Shown: positions 51,899 to 58,795 of the stretch, in pieces
How the letters are laid out: each line of letters opens with the position of its first letter
Position numbering within the stretch: the stretch's first letter is position 1
Assembly: GCF_000699505.1 (NCBI RefSeq)
Contig: NZ_CP007490.1
Span: 186,001 to 250,000, forward strand
Origin: Rhodoluna lacicola
GTDB lineage: Bacteria > Actinomycetota > Actinomycetes > Actinomycetales > Microbacteriaceae
Reading direction: 5' to 3'
DNA length: 64,000 nucleotides
Position numbers and translations under genes: made by a program
Notes under the pieces: model-generated
Seen by the model: only the letters and a program-made list of their open reading frames with translations
Databases searched by the model: none
What the model was told of the DNA's origin: nothing

Positions 51899-52147
51899 AT
51901 GGCTGAAGTTACTTTTTACGGTGCCGATTGGTGCAGCGATTGCCGTCGCTCAAAGTCGTTGCTTAACACTCTTGGTGTTGAGTACGACATGAAAGATGTT
52001 GAGCAAGATGTAAATCTAGCTGCCGAGGCTGAGGGCATCGCCGGTCGCAAGAACATTCCAGTGGTTGTTTTTAAAGACGGTGAATTCATGGTTGAACCAA
52101 CCGATGCAGCTTTGCACGCAGCCCTGACCAGCCGAGGCTTGATCTAA
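51899..52147 (+). CDS. Mycoredoxin / glutaredoxin-like protein
   Basis: 82 residues. Redox motif Cys12-Ser-Asp-Cys15 in YGADWCSDCRRSKS and cis-Pro in RKNIPVVVFKDG. Actinobacterial mycoredoxins of this size reduce mycothiol mixed disulfides, for example on the arsenate reductase pathway. AGAGAGAAA precedes the ATG. Confidence 0.85.
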   Translation: MAEVTFYGADWCSDCRRSKSLLNTLGVEYDMKDVEQDVNLAAEAEGIAGRKNIPVVVFKDGEFMVEPTDAALHAALTSRGLI

Positions 52148-52149
52148 GC

Positions 52150-52800
52150 ATGTACAACCGCCACGTTGTTGTAGTTGAAGATGAGTCGCTGCTTCGCGAC
52201 CTCATCGCCAAAACTTTGGAGACCAGTGGTTTTCAGGTAACTACAGCAGCGAACGCGGCGGATGCGGCGCGAGTATTCAAGGCAACAGATCCAGACGCGG
52301 TAGTGCTTGATGTTGAGCTGGGCCCTGGTCCAAATGGTTTTGATTTTGCAGAGTCACTGCAGAAAACCTCACCAGAGGTTGGCATTGTATTTCTAACCAA
52401 TCTGCCAGATGCAAGATTTGCTGGCCGTGAGACCAAAGATTTACCAACCAACATTTCTTATCTTCGCAAATCACAACTTATCGATTCCAATGAATTGGTT
52501 AATGCGCTTGAGGCTGTGCTTCACGATTCAATCACCGCTGACTTCAGGCACGACCTAGATGAAAGCCGCCCACTACGTGGCTTATCGCGCAAACAAATAT
52601 CGGTGTTGCAGCTTTTGGCCATGGGATACACCAACGCCCAAATCGCTGACAAGCGCGGCACCACAATTCGCGCCGTTGAGGGAATCGTAAGCCGCATCTT
52701 CCAAGCGCTAGACATTGACGTGCAGGCCGAGGGAAACGCTCGTGTTGAAGCCGCAGCAACCTACTTGCGCGCATCTGGAAAATCTCTCTCTGACGTCTAA
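52150..52800 (+). CDS. Two-component response regulator, NarL/LuxR type
   Basis: 216 residues. Receiver domain with VVEDES acidic pocket, phosphorylation Asp54 in VVLDVELGPGPNG, Thr/Leu switch in FLTNLPD and Lys in YLRKSQL; C-terminal LuxR helix-turn-helix (LSRKQISVLQLLAMGYTNAQIADKRGTTIRAVEGIVSRIF). The start follows the mycoredoxin stop by two bases. Partner kinase begins at the stop codon (TAATG). Confidence 0.9.
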   Translation: MYNRHVVVVEDESLLRDLIAKTLETSGFQVTTAANAADAARVFKATDPDAVVLDVELGPGPNGFDFAESLQKTSPEVGIVFLTNLPDARFAGRETKDLPTNISYLRKSQLIDSNELVNALEAVLHDSITADFRHDLDESRPLRGLSRKQISVLQLLAMGYTNAQIADKRGTTIRAVEGIVSRIFQALDIDVQAEGNARVEAAATYLRASGKSLSDV

Positions 52801-54542
52801 TGGCTGAACGGTTTGTCACCCCAAAGACCAGCCTTCGCGATGCAATCAATAATGCAGCTGGTCCAATCGCACTAAGCAATCGTGTGTTGCTACAGTTTGC
52901 GCCGCTGTCTTTTGCGCTTTTTATTGGCAGCAGCCCAACCAGACTTTCGGGTTCGATCCTGGAGTGGTTCATAGTTGCAACGGTTGGTTATCTGGCTACG
53001 GTTATTGTTTTGCTGGCATTTAGGGCTACCGTGTTGCCAGTCACACCGGGGCGCAAACCCAAGCTGCTGCTGACCTCACTTGCCTACGTGGTGGCGGGAT
53101 TAGCCAGAGGCCTATCTGTTTACACAACCGGGGCAGCGCTGGGCGTAATGCCAGAGGCAGAGCTTTGGTATCGCTTGGTTGGTGGTCCACTTTATGTCTA
53201 TGGATCGATTGCCATCTTGGCGATATTCAACGCTTCGCGAATGCGCCACGAAAAAACTCTCGCCGAATTGGAAGCTGAAAAGGCGGAACTCGATGAACTT
53301 CGCGGTGGTATTCGTGAGCGAATTAGGTTGCAGCGCGCGGATTTATTACGTCGCGTTCAGGTGGCTTTAGAGCCGGCAGTTAAGCAAATTCAATCTGAGC
53401 TGGAAAGCTCGTCAAAAACAGTCTCGGCAAAACTAACTGACTTAGTAGAGACAGTTGTTCGCCCACTCAGCCGAGACATTGGTCTTAACTCGCAGATCGA
53501 TAATCAGGTTAATCAAATTACTCGCAGGGCATCTGGTGCTTATTCCAAGAGCAGATTTCCTAGCCGATTGTCTGCGGGCGCAATGATTGTTCCTGAGATT
53601 GCTTTCTTTGGAACCGCTTCAATTGCAATTGCGTCAAACGTGATCACTTTTCCAGACGCGGTGTTATTAACCAGCGTTGTGAGTTTGTTAGTTATTCTGG
53701 CCAGCTACAAGTTCTTTCAATTCATCTTGAAAAATGTTTGGGTGCCTTTTGTGGTTGCCTTACTGATTTCGATGCTGATCGCAGCAGTCTGTGGCGTCAT
53801 GGCGAATACTGCGTTAGCTTTGCTGGGTTTTGGCTTGAACCCAACTCTTTACATTCAATCAATCTCCGCTCAGGTAGTCATTACCCTGGTTTCGTTCTAC
53901 ATGCAGTTTCTGCGAACCCAGCGAAGTGATGCTGAGCGTGAAATGAAAAACGTTGTTTCTGATCTTGCCATTATGAACTCGCAACTGCGTCAAGAGGTTT
54001 GGCTAAATCGCCGGCGCATTGCTTCAATTCTTCACGGGTCAGTTCAGTCCGCTTTGTACGCGTCTGCAATTCGCCTGGCAAAGTCGCAATCGCCAAGTGC
54101 CGAAGAAATTGAATCAGTGCAGTCAGATATCAGCGCGGCTATTAACAAACTTGAATCAGGTGAGGGCACCGAGAACTTCGTTGATGTTCTAGAACAGATT
54201 CGGGATGTTTGGGAAGGGGCGGTTGAAGTTGAATTGCCGCAGCTTTCAAAGGAACTGGTGGCTCAGCTTGAGGCAAATCCAGTGGCTTCTGCTTGCGCCG
54301 CCGAGGTTGTTCGCGAGGCGGTAAGTAACGCGGCAAAACATGGCAAGGCTGAGCACGTTGTTATTGCCATTGAGCTAACCGGCCCGCATTTGCTGGGCAT
54401 CACCGTGACGAACGATGGCCAGCCACTGCCTGCTGAGATTGAGGCGGGCTACGGATCATCGATTTTGGATGAGGTGGCCTTTAGCTGGCAGTTGGAAAAC
54501 CGCGGGGGATACACGGTTCTGGGGGCGGCCATCGCCATTTAG
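52800..54542 (+). CDS. Membrane histidine kinase-like protein with degenerate dimerisation motif
   Basis: 580 residues. N-terminal membrane segments (about 30-150), a coiled-coil stretch (EKTLAELEAEKAELDELRGGIRERIRL), another set of four to five helices (about 265-385), then a HisKA_3-like helix with His412 in RRIASILHGSVQSAL and a GHKL ATPase with the N box (EVVREAVSNAAKHGKAEH) and G box (GYGSSILDEV). The Asp/Glu normally following the histidine is glycine, and the Gln five residues later is shifted. A one-base overlap with the response regulator marks it as the cognate partner. Confidence 0.8.
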   Translation: MAERFVTPKTSLRDAINNAAGPIALSNRVLLQFAPLSFALFIGSSPTRLSGSILEWFIVATVGYLATVIVLLAFRATVLPVTPGRKPKLLLTSLAYVVAGLARGLSVYTTGAALGVMPEAELWYRLVGGPLYVYGSIAILAIFNASRMRHEKTLAELEAEKAELDELRGGIRERIRLQRADLLRRVQVALEPAVKQIQSELESSSKTVSAKLTDLVETVVRPLSRDIGLNSQIDNQVNQITRRASGAYSKSRFPSRLSAGAMIVPEIAFFGTASIAIASNVITFPDAVLLTSVVSLLVILASYKFFQFILKNVWVPFVVALLISMLIAAVCGVMANTALALLGFGLNPTLYIQSISAQVVITLVSFYMQFLRTQRSDAEREMKNVVSDLAIMNSQLRQEVWLNRRRIASILHGSVQSALYASAIRLAKSQSPSAEEIESVQSDISAAINKLESGEGTENFVDVLEQIRDVWEGAVEVELPQLSKELVAQLEANPVASACAAEVVREAVSNAAKHGKAEHVVIAIELTGPHLLGITVTNDGQPLPAEIEAGYGSSILDEVAFSWQLENRGGYTVLGAAIAI

Positions 54543-54548
54543 CCGGTC

Positions 54549-54597
54549 AAACCCAACACCGATGAGCGTCTGGCTGGCATCGGTGTGAAATTGGGTC
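54549..54597 (+). terminator. Nested hairpin after the kinase gene
   Basis: ACACCGATG (54556-54564) / CATCGGTGT (54578-54586) inside ACCCAA (54551-54556) / TTGGGT (54591-54596). No T run follows, so the strength is uncertain. Confidence 0.45.
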
Positions 54598-54620
54598 TAG
54601 CCAAATCAGGTCTGCCAAGT

Positions 54621-54847
54621 TAGGCTTATAGCGTTACAGAAATGTGACAGTAGTCGTTTGCAGTACATCACTTGATTCAAGTGGCCACAGAAGCGCCACC
54701 GCTGAAGATGTACCAGTCTTTTCCTCTAAATAAGATCTGCCGTTATGCAGAGTTTTTCTTGTGTGTGGGTTTAGCAGCTGTTCGACTAACCCACCGGTTC
54801 ACAGCGGCTACTCCCCGCCGAACCACACAATTGAATGAGGAAAAATT
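54621..54847 (+). promoter_or_regulatory. Promoter and structured 5' leader of the DEAD-box helicase gene
   Basis: -10 candidate TAGGCT (54621-54626) leaves a leader of about 215 nt before the ATG at 54848. Hairpins visible: CACTTG-ATT-CAAGTG (54669-54683), TCTGC-CGTTAT-GCAGA followed by GTTTTT (54736-54757, terminator-like), and GTGGGTT ... AACCCAC near 54765-54795. GAGGA lies before the ATG. The 305 bp from the kinase stop to here hold no supported gene. Confidence 0.5.
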
Positions 54848-57379
54848 ATGCCAACTTTTGGCAAATCAAACGCGCGCGCTCCAAAAAAGGCAGCTGCGGG
54901 TCGTAAACCACGCACATCATCTGCAGATAAGGCCGCCGCAAAGGCAGGCTTCCCTAAGGGTGCCGGAAGCGGCCGCGCAGGTTCAAACTTCAAGCCACGC
55001 GAAGACGGTAGGGGCGGGCGTTCGGAATTCCGGACAGGCCGCGACAGCGGGCTTCCTGGTAATGAGCGTGGCAAATTTGCGAACGCTGATGCTCCACGCG
55101 CACCTCGCGCCAAGGGTGCATTCTTTGAAGCTCGTGCACCTAAGCAGTACGGCACAACCCGCGACAGCGGGTTTGCTGGTAATGAGCGTGGCAATTCTGC
55201 AGGTCGCCCTTCATACGGCAACCGCGATGGAATGAATCGCGACAGCGGTTCTTCCCGCAGCGGCGGTAGCCGCGAGGAGTCAACCCGTGGCGGATACCAG
55301 GGTCGTTCAGAACGTCCTTCATATGGCCGTCCAGGTTCAGCTTCCGGTGGCCGCAACTCTCGTGAAATGAACGGTGGTCGTGAAGACCGCGGTCGCGACT
55401 GGACGCCTCGTGGAAATGAAGGTTCGGGTCGTCCATCACGTCCTGCTTACAACTCAGATCGTCCAAGCTACGGCAATCGCGACGATCGTGCTCCTCGTAC
55501 TTGGGGTTCACGCGATGATCGTGCACCTCGTCGCGATGATCGCGATGCGCGTCCAGCACGCCGTGATGGCACAAGCCGCGACAGCGGGTTTGCAGATAAA
55601 AACCGTACTTTTGGTAACCGTGAAGACCGCCCAGCACGTTCAGGTTTTGGTGGTGGCTTCGGCGACCGCAACCGTGCAGAGCGTCCTTCATACGGTAAGT
55701 CAGATTCAACTCGTTTCGAAGACCGCACTGCAAAGCGCGGTTGGTCAGAAGACCGTGGTCGCGAAGAGCGCAATCCGAAAAGTCGCGACAGCGGGTTTTC
55801 CTCGCGCGAGAGCAATAACGATTCGAGAAACCCTAATCGTCCAGACCGTGCAGCACGCGATGATTCACGCGAATCATCATTCCGCGGTGCACGCGACTCA
55901 AACCCAAACAAGAAAGCTTTCTTCGAAGACAAGGTGCTTGAACGTCTAGATGCTGTTGAGGCTTCAGAGGCAATCACCACTGACACCTTTGCCGAGATGG
56001 GACTTCACCCTCGCATTCTCGAGGCACTAACCGGAATGGGAGCAGCCGCTCCGTTCCCAATCCAGGCAAGCACAATTCCTGCCGCTATTTCTGGTCGCGA
56101 TGTTCTTGGTCGCGGTAAGACTGGTTCAGGTAAGACCATTGCCTTCACCGTTCCACTAGTTATGAAGCTTGTTGCAGCAGGTTCCGTTCCTCGCAAGCCA
56201 GGTAAGCCACGTGCGCTAATCCTTGCTCCAACCCGTGAGCTTGCAGATCAGATTGACCGCACTGTAAACGGCATTGCCCGCGCAGTTGGTTTCTACACAA
56301 CCTGTATCTACGGTGGTGTTCCTCAGCGCAAGCAAGAGAACGCAATGAGCCGCGGTGTTGACATTGTTGTGGCAACCCCTGGTCGTCTAGAGGACCTAAT
56401 CTCACAGCGCATCGTAGATCTATCAGAAGTTGAAACTCTTGTAGTTGATGAAGCTGACCACATGTGTGATCTTGGTTTCATTGAAGGTGTGCGTCGCATC
56501 ATGCGCGCAACCGGCGACAGCCAGAAGCTTTTGTTCTCGGCAACTCTTGACCGCGAAGTAGATGCACTTGTTAAGGAATTCCTTCCTGACCCTTACGTTT
56601 ACGAAGTGCCAAACGAAGAGAACGACACTGCAAACATCATTCACCGAGTCATGACCGTTGACCCAGAAGACCGATCTCAGGTTCTTCTTCGTCTAGTTCA
56701 GGGCCACGGAAAGTCGATCATCTTTACTCGCACCAAGATGACTGCAGAGCGCCTAAGCGAATCACTAACCGCAGCGGGTGTTCCAGCCGCGCGTCTTCAC
56801 GGTGACCTAAACCAGAACCAGCGAAACCGCAACCTTGAGCGTTTCACCAAGGGTGGTTGCCGAGTTCTAGTTGCAACTGACGTTGCAGCTCGCGGTATTC
56901 ACGTTGACGACGTTGCATTCGTTATTCAGGTTGATCCACCTGAGGAATACAAAACTTACCTACACCGATCAGGTCGTACCGGCCGTGCGAACAAAGAGGG
57001 AACAGTTATTACTTTGATTCCTCGTAGCCGTCGCCGTCGTATGGAAGACCTGCTTCGTCGTGCAGAGCGCGATGGAATCTTCTCTGAGGTTCGTCCAGCT
57101 AGCGAATTGCTAGTTGAGCTTGCTGGTCCGATTGCGCCGATCCCGGCTCCTGAGTCTTTGGACTTTGGTGACAGCCGTGGCGGTTCATCACGCGAGGGTG
57201 GCCGCGGCGGTTCAGGTCGTTCTGGTGGCGGACGCTCAGGTGGCGGTCGTGGCAACTACGGCGGCTCTGGCAAGGGTCGCTGGGCTGACAAGCCTAAGGG
57301 GAATCGTCGCGGCAGCGGGGATTCAGGTAATGAGTCGCCAGCATCTTCTCGTCCTCGCGCCAAGAAGTACGCCAACTAA
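54848..57379 (+). CDS. DEAD-box RNA helicase with long RG-rich N-terminus
   Basis: 843 residues. Residues 1-370 are low-complexity: Arg, Asp, Ser, Gly rich with repeated RDSG units, probably disordered and RNA-binding. Residues about 380-750 hold the helicase core: Q motif (FAEMGLHPRILEAL ... FPIQASTIP), motif I GRGKTGSGKTIAF, motif II VVDEADHM, motif III SATLD, and motif VI HRSGRTGRAN. The C-terminal tail (from about 773) is GGR-rich. Similar actinobacterial enzymes act in cold-shock RNA unwinding and ribosome assembly. The long structured leader suits that role. Confidence 0.92.
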   Translation: MPTFGKSNARAPKKAAAGRKPRTSSADKAAAKAGFPKGAGSGRAGSNFKPREDGRGGRSEFRTGRDSGLPGNERGKFANADAPRAPRAKGAFFEARAPKQYGTTRDSGFAGNERGNSAGRPSYGNRDGMNRDSGSSRSGGSREESTRGGYQGRSERPSYGRPGSASGGRNSREMNGGREDRGRDWTPRGNEGSGRPSRPAYNSDRPSYGNRDDRAPRTWGSRDDRAPRRDDRDARPARRDGTSRDSGFADKNRTFGNREDRPARSGFGGGFGDRNRAERPSYGKSDSTRFEDRTAKRGWSEDRGREERNPKSRDSGFSSRESNNDSRNPNRPDRAARDDSRESSFRGARDSNPNKKAFFEDKVLERLDAVEASEAITTDTFAEMGLHPRILEALTGMGAAAPFPIQASTIPAAISGRDVLGRGKTGSGKTIAFTVPLVMKLVAAGSVPRKPGKPRALILAPTRELADQIDRTVNGIARAVGFYTTCIYGGVPQRKQENAMSRGVDIVVATPGRLEDLISQRIVDLSEVETLVVDEADHMCDLGFIEGVRRIMRATGDSQKLLFSATLDREVDALVKEFLPDPYVYEVPNEENDTANIIHRVMTVDPEDRSQVLLRLVQGHGKSIIFTRTKMTAERLSESLTAAGVPAARLHGDLNQNQRNRNLERFTKGGCRVLVATDVAARGIHVDDVAFVIQVDPPEEYKTYLHRSGRTGRANKEGTVITLIPRSRRRRMEDLLRRAERDGIFSEVRPASELLVELAGPIAPIPAPESLDFGDSRGGSSREGGRGGSGRSGGGRSGGGRGNYGGSGKGRWADKPKGNRRGSGDSGNESPASSRPRAKKYAN
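55041..55795 (+). repeat. Short repeat encoding RDSG units in the helicase N-terminus
   Basis: GCGACAGCGG occurs at 55041 and 55161 (exactly 120 bp apart, both followed by GGTAATGAGCGTGGCAA), and near 55239, 55579 and 55785. The copy at 55156-55173 forms a perfect hairpin AACCCGC-GACA-GCGGGTT. A variant lies near 57308. Confidence 0.7.
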
Positions 57380-57392
57380 TTAGCTTCACGAG

Positions 57393-57424
57393 ACCCCCGC
57401 TGGCCAGTGCCGGCGGGGGTTTTC
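57393..57424 (+). terminator. Terminator of the helicase gene
   Basis: ACCCCCGC (57393-57400) / GCGGGGGT (57413-57420) followed by TTT. Confidence 0.85.
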
Positions 57425-57449
57425 GCTATCCCGTGCCCAAAACCAGGGG

Positions 57450-57479
57450 TTGCGCCCGGCCCCACACCTGGCTTAGACT
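57450..57479 (+). promoter_or_regulatory. Promoter of rplJL
   Basis: TTGCGC (57450-57455), 18 bp, TAGACT (57474-57479). The leader is about 180 nt. Confidence 0.5.
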
Positions 57480-57485
57480 GGGGGA

Positions 57486-57631
57486 AGCCAAAGACCGTCG
57501 GTTTTGTCCTTTACGGGACAACGAAGGATACGAAAGTGTCAACCCACGCAGGTGTATTTAGAAGTCACAGTTATCGGTGTTTTCACTGAGACCTTTTACT
57601 GCTCTATGCGTCTGCATGGAGCATTTTTTAT
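57486..57631 (+). ncRNA. Ribosomal protein L10 leader with terminal attenuator hairpin
   Basis: The segment before rplJ has the conserved L10-leader pieces AAAGACCG, a TTGTCC / GGACAA stem (57504-57521), GAAGGATACGAAAG, and GCAGGTGT (57549-57556). It ends in an intrinsic-terminator-like hairpin TGCTCTATGC-GTCT-GCATGGAGCA-type (57600-57623) followed by six T (57624-57629). L10(L12)4 binding would favour termination. Confidence 0.7.
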
Positions 57632-57669
57632 TTCCCGGGGCTACCGACATAAACAAATCAAGGAGCGCC

Positions 57670-58179
57670 ATGGCGAACAAGGTCGAGAAGGTAGCTGAGC
57701 TAACTGGTCTATTCCAGAACTCAAACGCCGTCTTTCTAACCGAGTACCGCGGTCTCACCGTTGCACAGCTCAAAGAGCTTCGTCGCAACATCAGTGCAGA
57801 CGCAACCTACGCCGTAGCAAAGAACACTCTTATTGAGATCGCTGCAAAGAACGCTGGAGTAACCGCATTTGACGGCCAGTTGTTCGGACCAACCGCTCTC
57901 GCTTTCGCACACGGTGACGCAGTCAACGTTGCAAAGGCTTTGCGTGACTTTGCCAAGGCAAATCCTCTACTAGTTGTAAAGAGCGGTGTCTTTGATGGCG
58001 TTGCTGTTACAGCTGCAGAGGTGCAGAAGCTTGCAGATCTTGAGTCTCGTGAAGTTCTACTGTCAAAGGCAGCAGGACTATTCAAGGCGCCAATGTCTCG
58101 TGCAGCTGCCGTTACTCAGGCTCCGCTATCTCAGGCAGTACGCGTCATCGACGCACTACGCGCCAAGCTAGCCGCCTAA
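57670..58179 (+). CDS. rplJ: 50S ribosomal protein L10
   Basis: 169 residues. ANKVEKVAELTGLFQNSNAVFLTEYRGLTVAQLKELRR is the standard L10 start, and the C-terminal helix that binds L12 dimers ends in DALRAKLAA. AAGGAG lies before the ATG at 57670. An open frame extends further upstream into the leader but is not coding. Confidence 0.95.
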   Translation: MANKVEKVAELTGLFQNSNAVFLTEYRGLTVAQLKELRRNISADATYAVAKNTLIEIAAKNAGVTAFDGQLFGPTALAFAHGDAVNVAKALRDFAKANPLLVVKSGVFDGVAVTAAEVQKLADLESREVLLSKAAGLFKAPMSRAAAVTQAPLSQAVRVIDALRAKLAA

Positions 58180-58221
58180 ACCACAAGCTTTATAAACACT
58201 TAAACAACAAGGAGAAACACC

Positions 58222-58602
58222 ATGGCAAAGTTGACAACTGAGCAGCTTATCGATGCATTCAAGGAACTATCACTAATCGAGCTTTCAGAGTTCGTAAAGA
58301 CTTTCGAAGAAGTATTCGAAGTTACTGCTGCTGCACCTGTTGCAGTTGCTGCTGCACCTGCAGCTGGCGGCGGCGAGGCTGCTGCTGAGAAGGACTCATT
58401 CGATGTAGTTCTTGAATCAGCTGGCGACCAGAAGATTGCAGTTATCAAGGAAGTACGCGCACTGACCAACCTAGGTCTAGGCGAAGCAAAGGCTCTAGTT
58501 GATGGTGCACCTGCAACCATTCTTGAGGGCGCAAACAAGGACGCTGCTGACAAGGCAAAGGCTGCTCTAGAGGGCGCTGGCGCAAAGGTTACCCTTAAGT
58601 AA
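58222..58602 (+). CDS. rplL: 50S ribosomal protein L7/L12
   Basis: 126 residues: N-terminal dimer helix [27 protein letters not shown], an Ala/Gly hinge, and the C-domain with [41 protein letters not shown] before the ATG. Ends the rplJL operon. Confidence 0.97.
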   Translation: MAKLTTEQLIDAFKELSLIELSEFVKTFEEVFEVTAAAPVAVAAAPAAGGGEAAAEKDSFDVVLESAGDQKIAVIKEVRALTNLGLGEAKALVDGAPATILEGANKDAADKAKAALEGAGAKVTLK

Positions 58603-58624
58603 TCTGCGACTTACAGCTACAAAG

Positions 58625-58657
58625 ACTCCCTCGGACTTCGGTTCGGGGGAGTTTTTC
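58625..58657 (+). terminator. Terminator of rplJL
   Basis: ACTCCCTCGG / TTCGGGGGAGT stem with a CTTC loop region and TTTTT at 58652-58656. Confidence 0.85.
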
Positions 58658-58700
58658 TATGTCCTGGGGTCTTTTTACCCCGATAAATATCCCGATACGA

Positions 58701-58721
58701 ATGTTCGGGTGGCCCGAACAT
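58701..58721. promoter_or_regulatory. Perfect 21-bp palindrome upstream of the giant surface protein gene
   Basis: ATGTTCGGG-TGG-CCCGAACAT. It is centred near -49 from the start point expected from TAGACT at 58748-58753. A smaller palindrome GAATATTC follows at 58725-58732. Confidence 0.6.
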
Positions 58722-58747
58722 AAAGAATATTCGTTTTGCACGCTTTT

Positions 58748-58753
58748 TAGACT
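58748..58753 (+). promoter_or_regulatory. -10 element of the giant surface protein gene
   Basis: TAGACT, followed by a leader of about 36 nt with AAGGAG at 58784-58789 before the TTG start. Confidence 0.5.
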
Positions 58754-58795
58754 TGAAACATCCCTGGTTCCCAGTGTTTTCCTAAGGAGCACCCC

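Noticed and set aside
54672-55235. 187-residue frame starting before the helicase gene
   Set aside because: Runs through the structured leader and out of frame into the helicase N-terminus; the helicase frame has a ribosome binding site and full domains.
55041-55795. CRISPR-like array
   Set aside because: Repeat units are short, irregularly spaced and in phase with a coding frame; spacers are not unique non-coding segments and no cas genes are present.
55140-55986. Long frames opposite the RG-rich helicase region
   Set aside because: Low-complexity repeats keep several frames open by chance; none shows a recognisable domain.
57577-57669. 31-residue N-terminal extension of L10
   Set aside because: This stretch is the L10 leader with its terminator hairpin; the standard L10 N-terminus and AAGGAG place the start at 57670.
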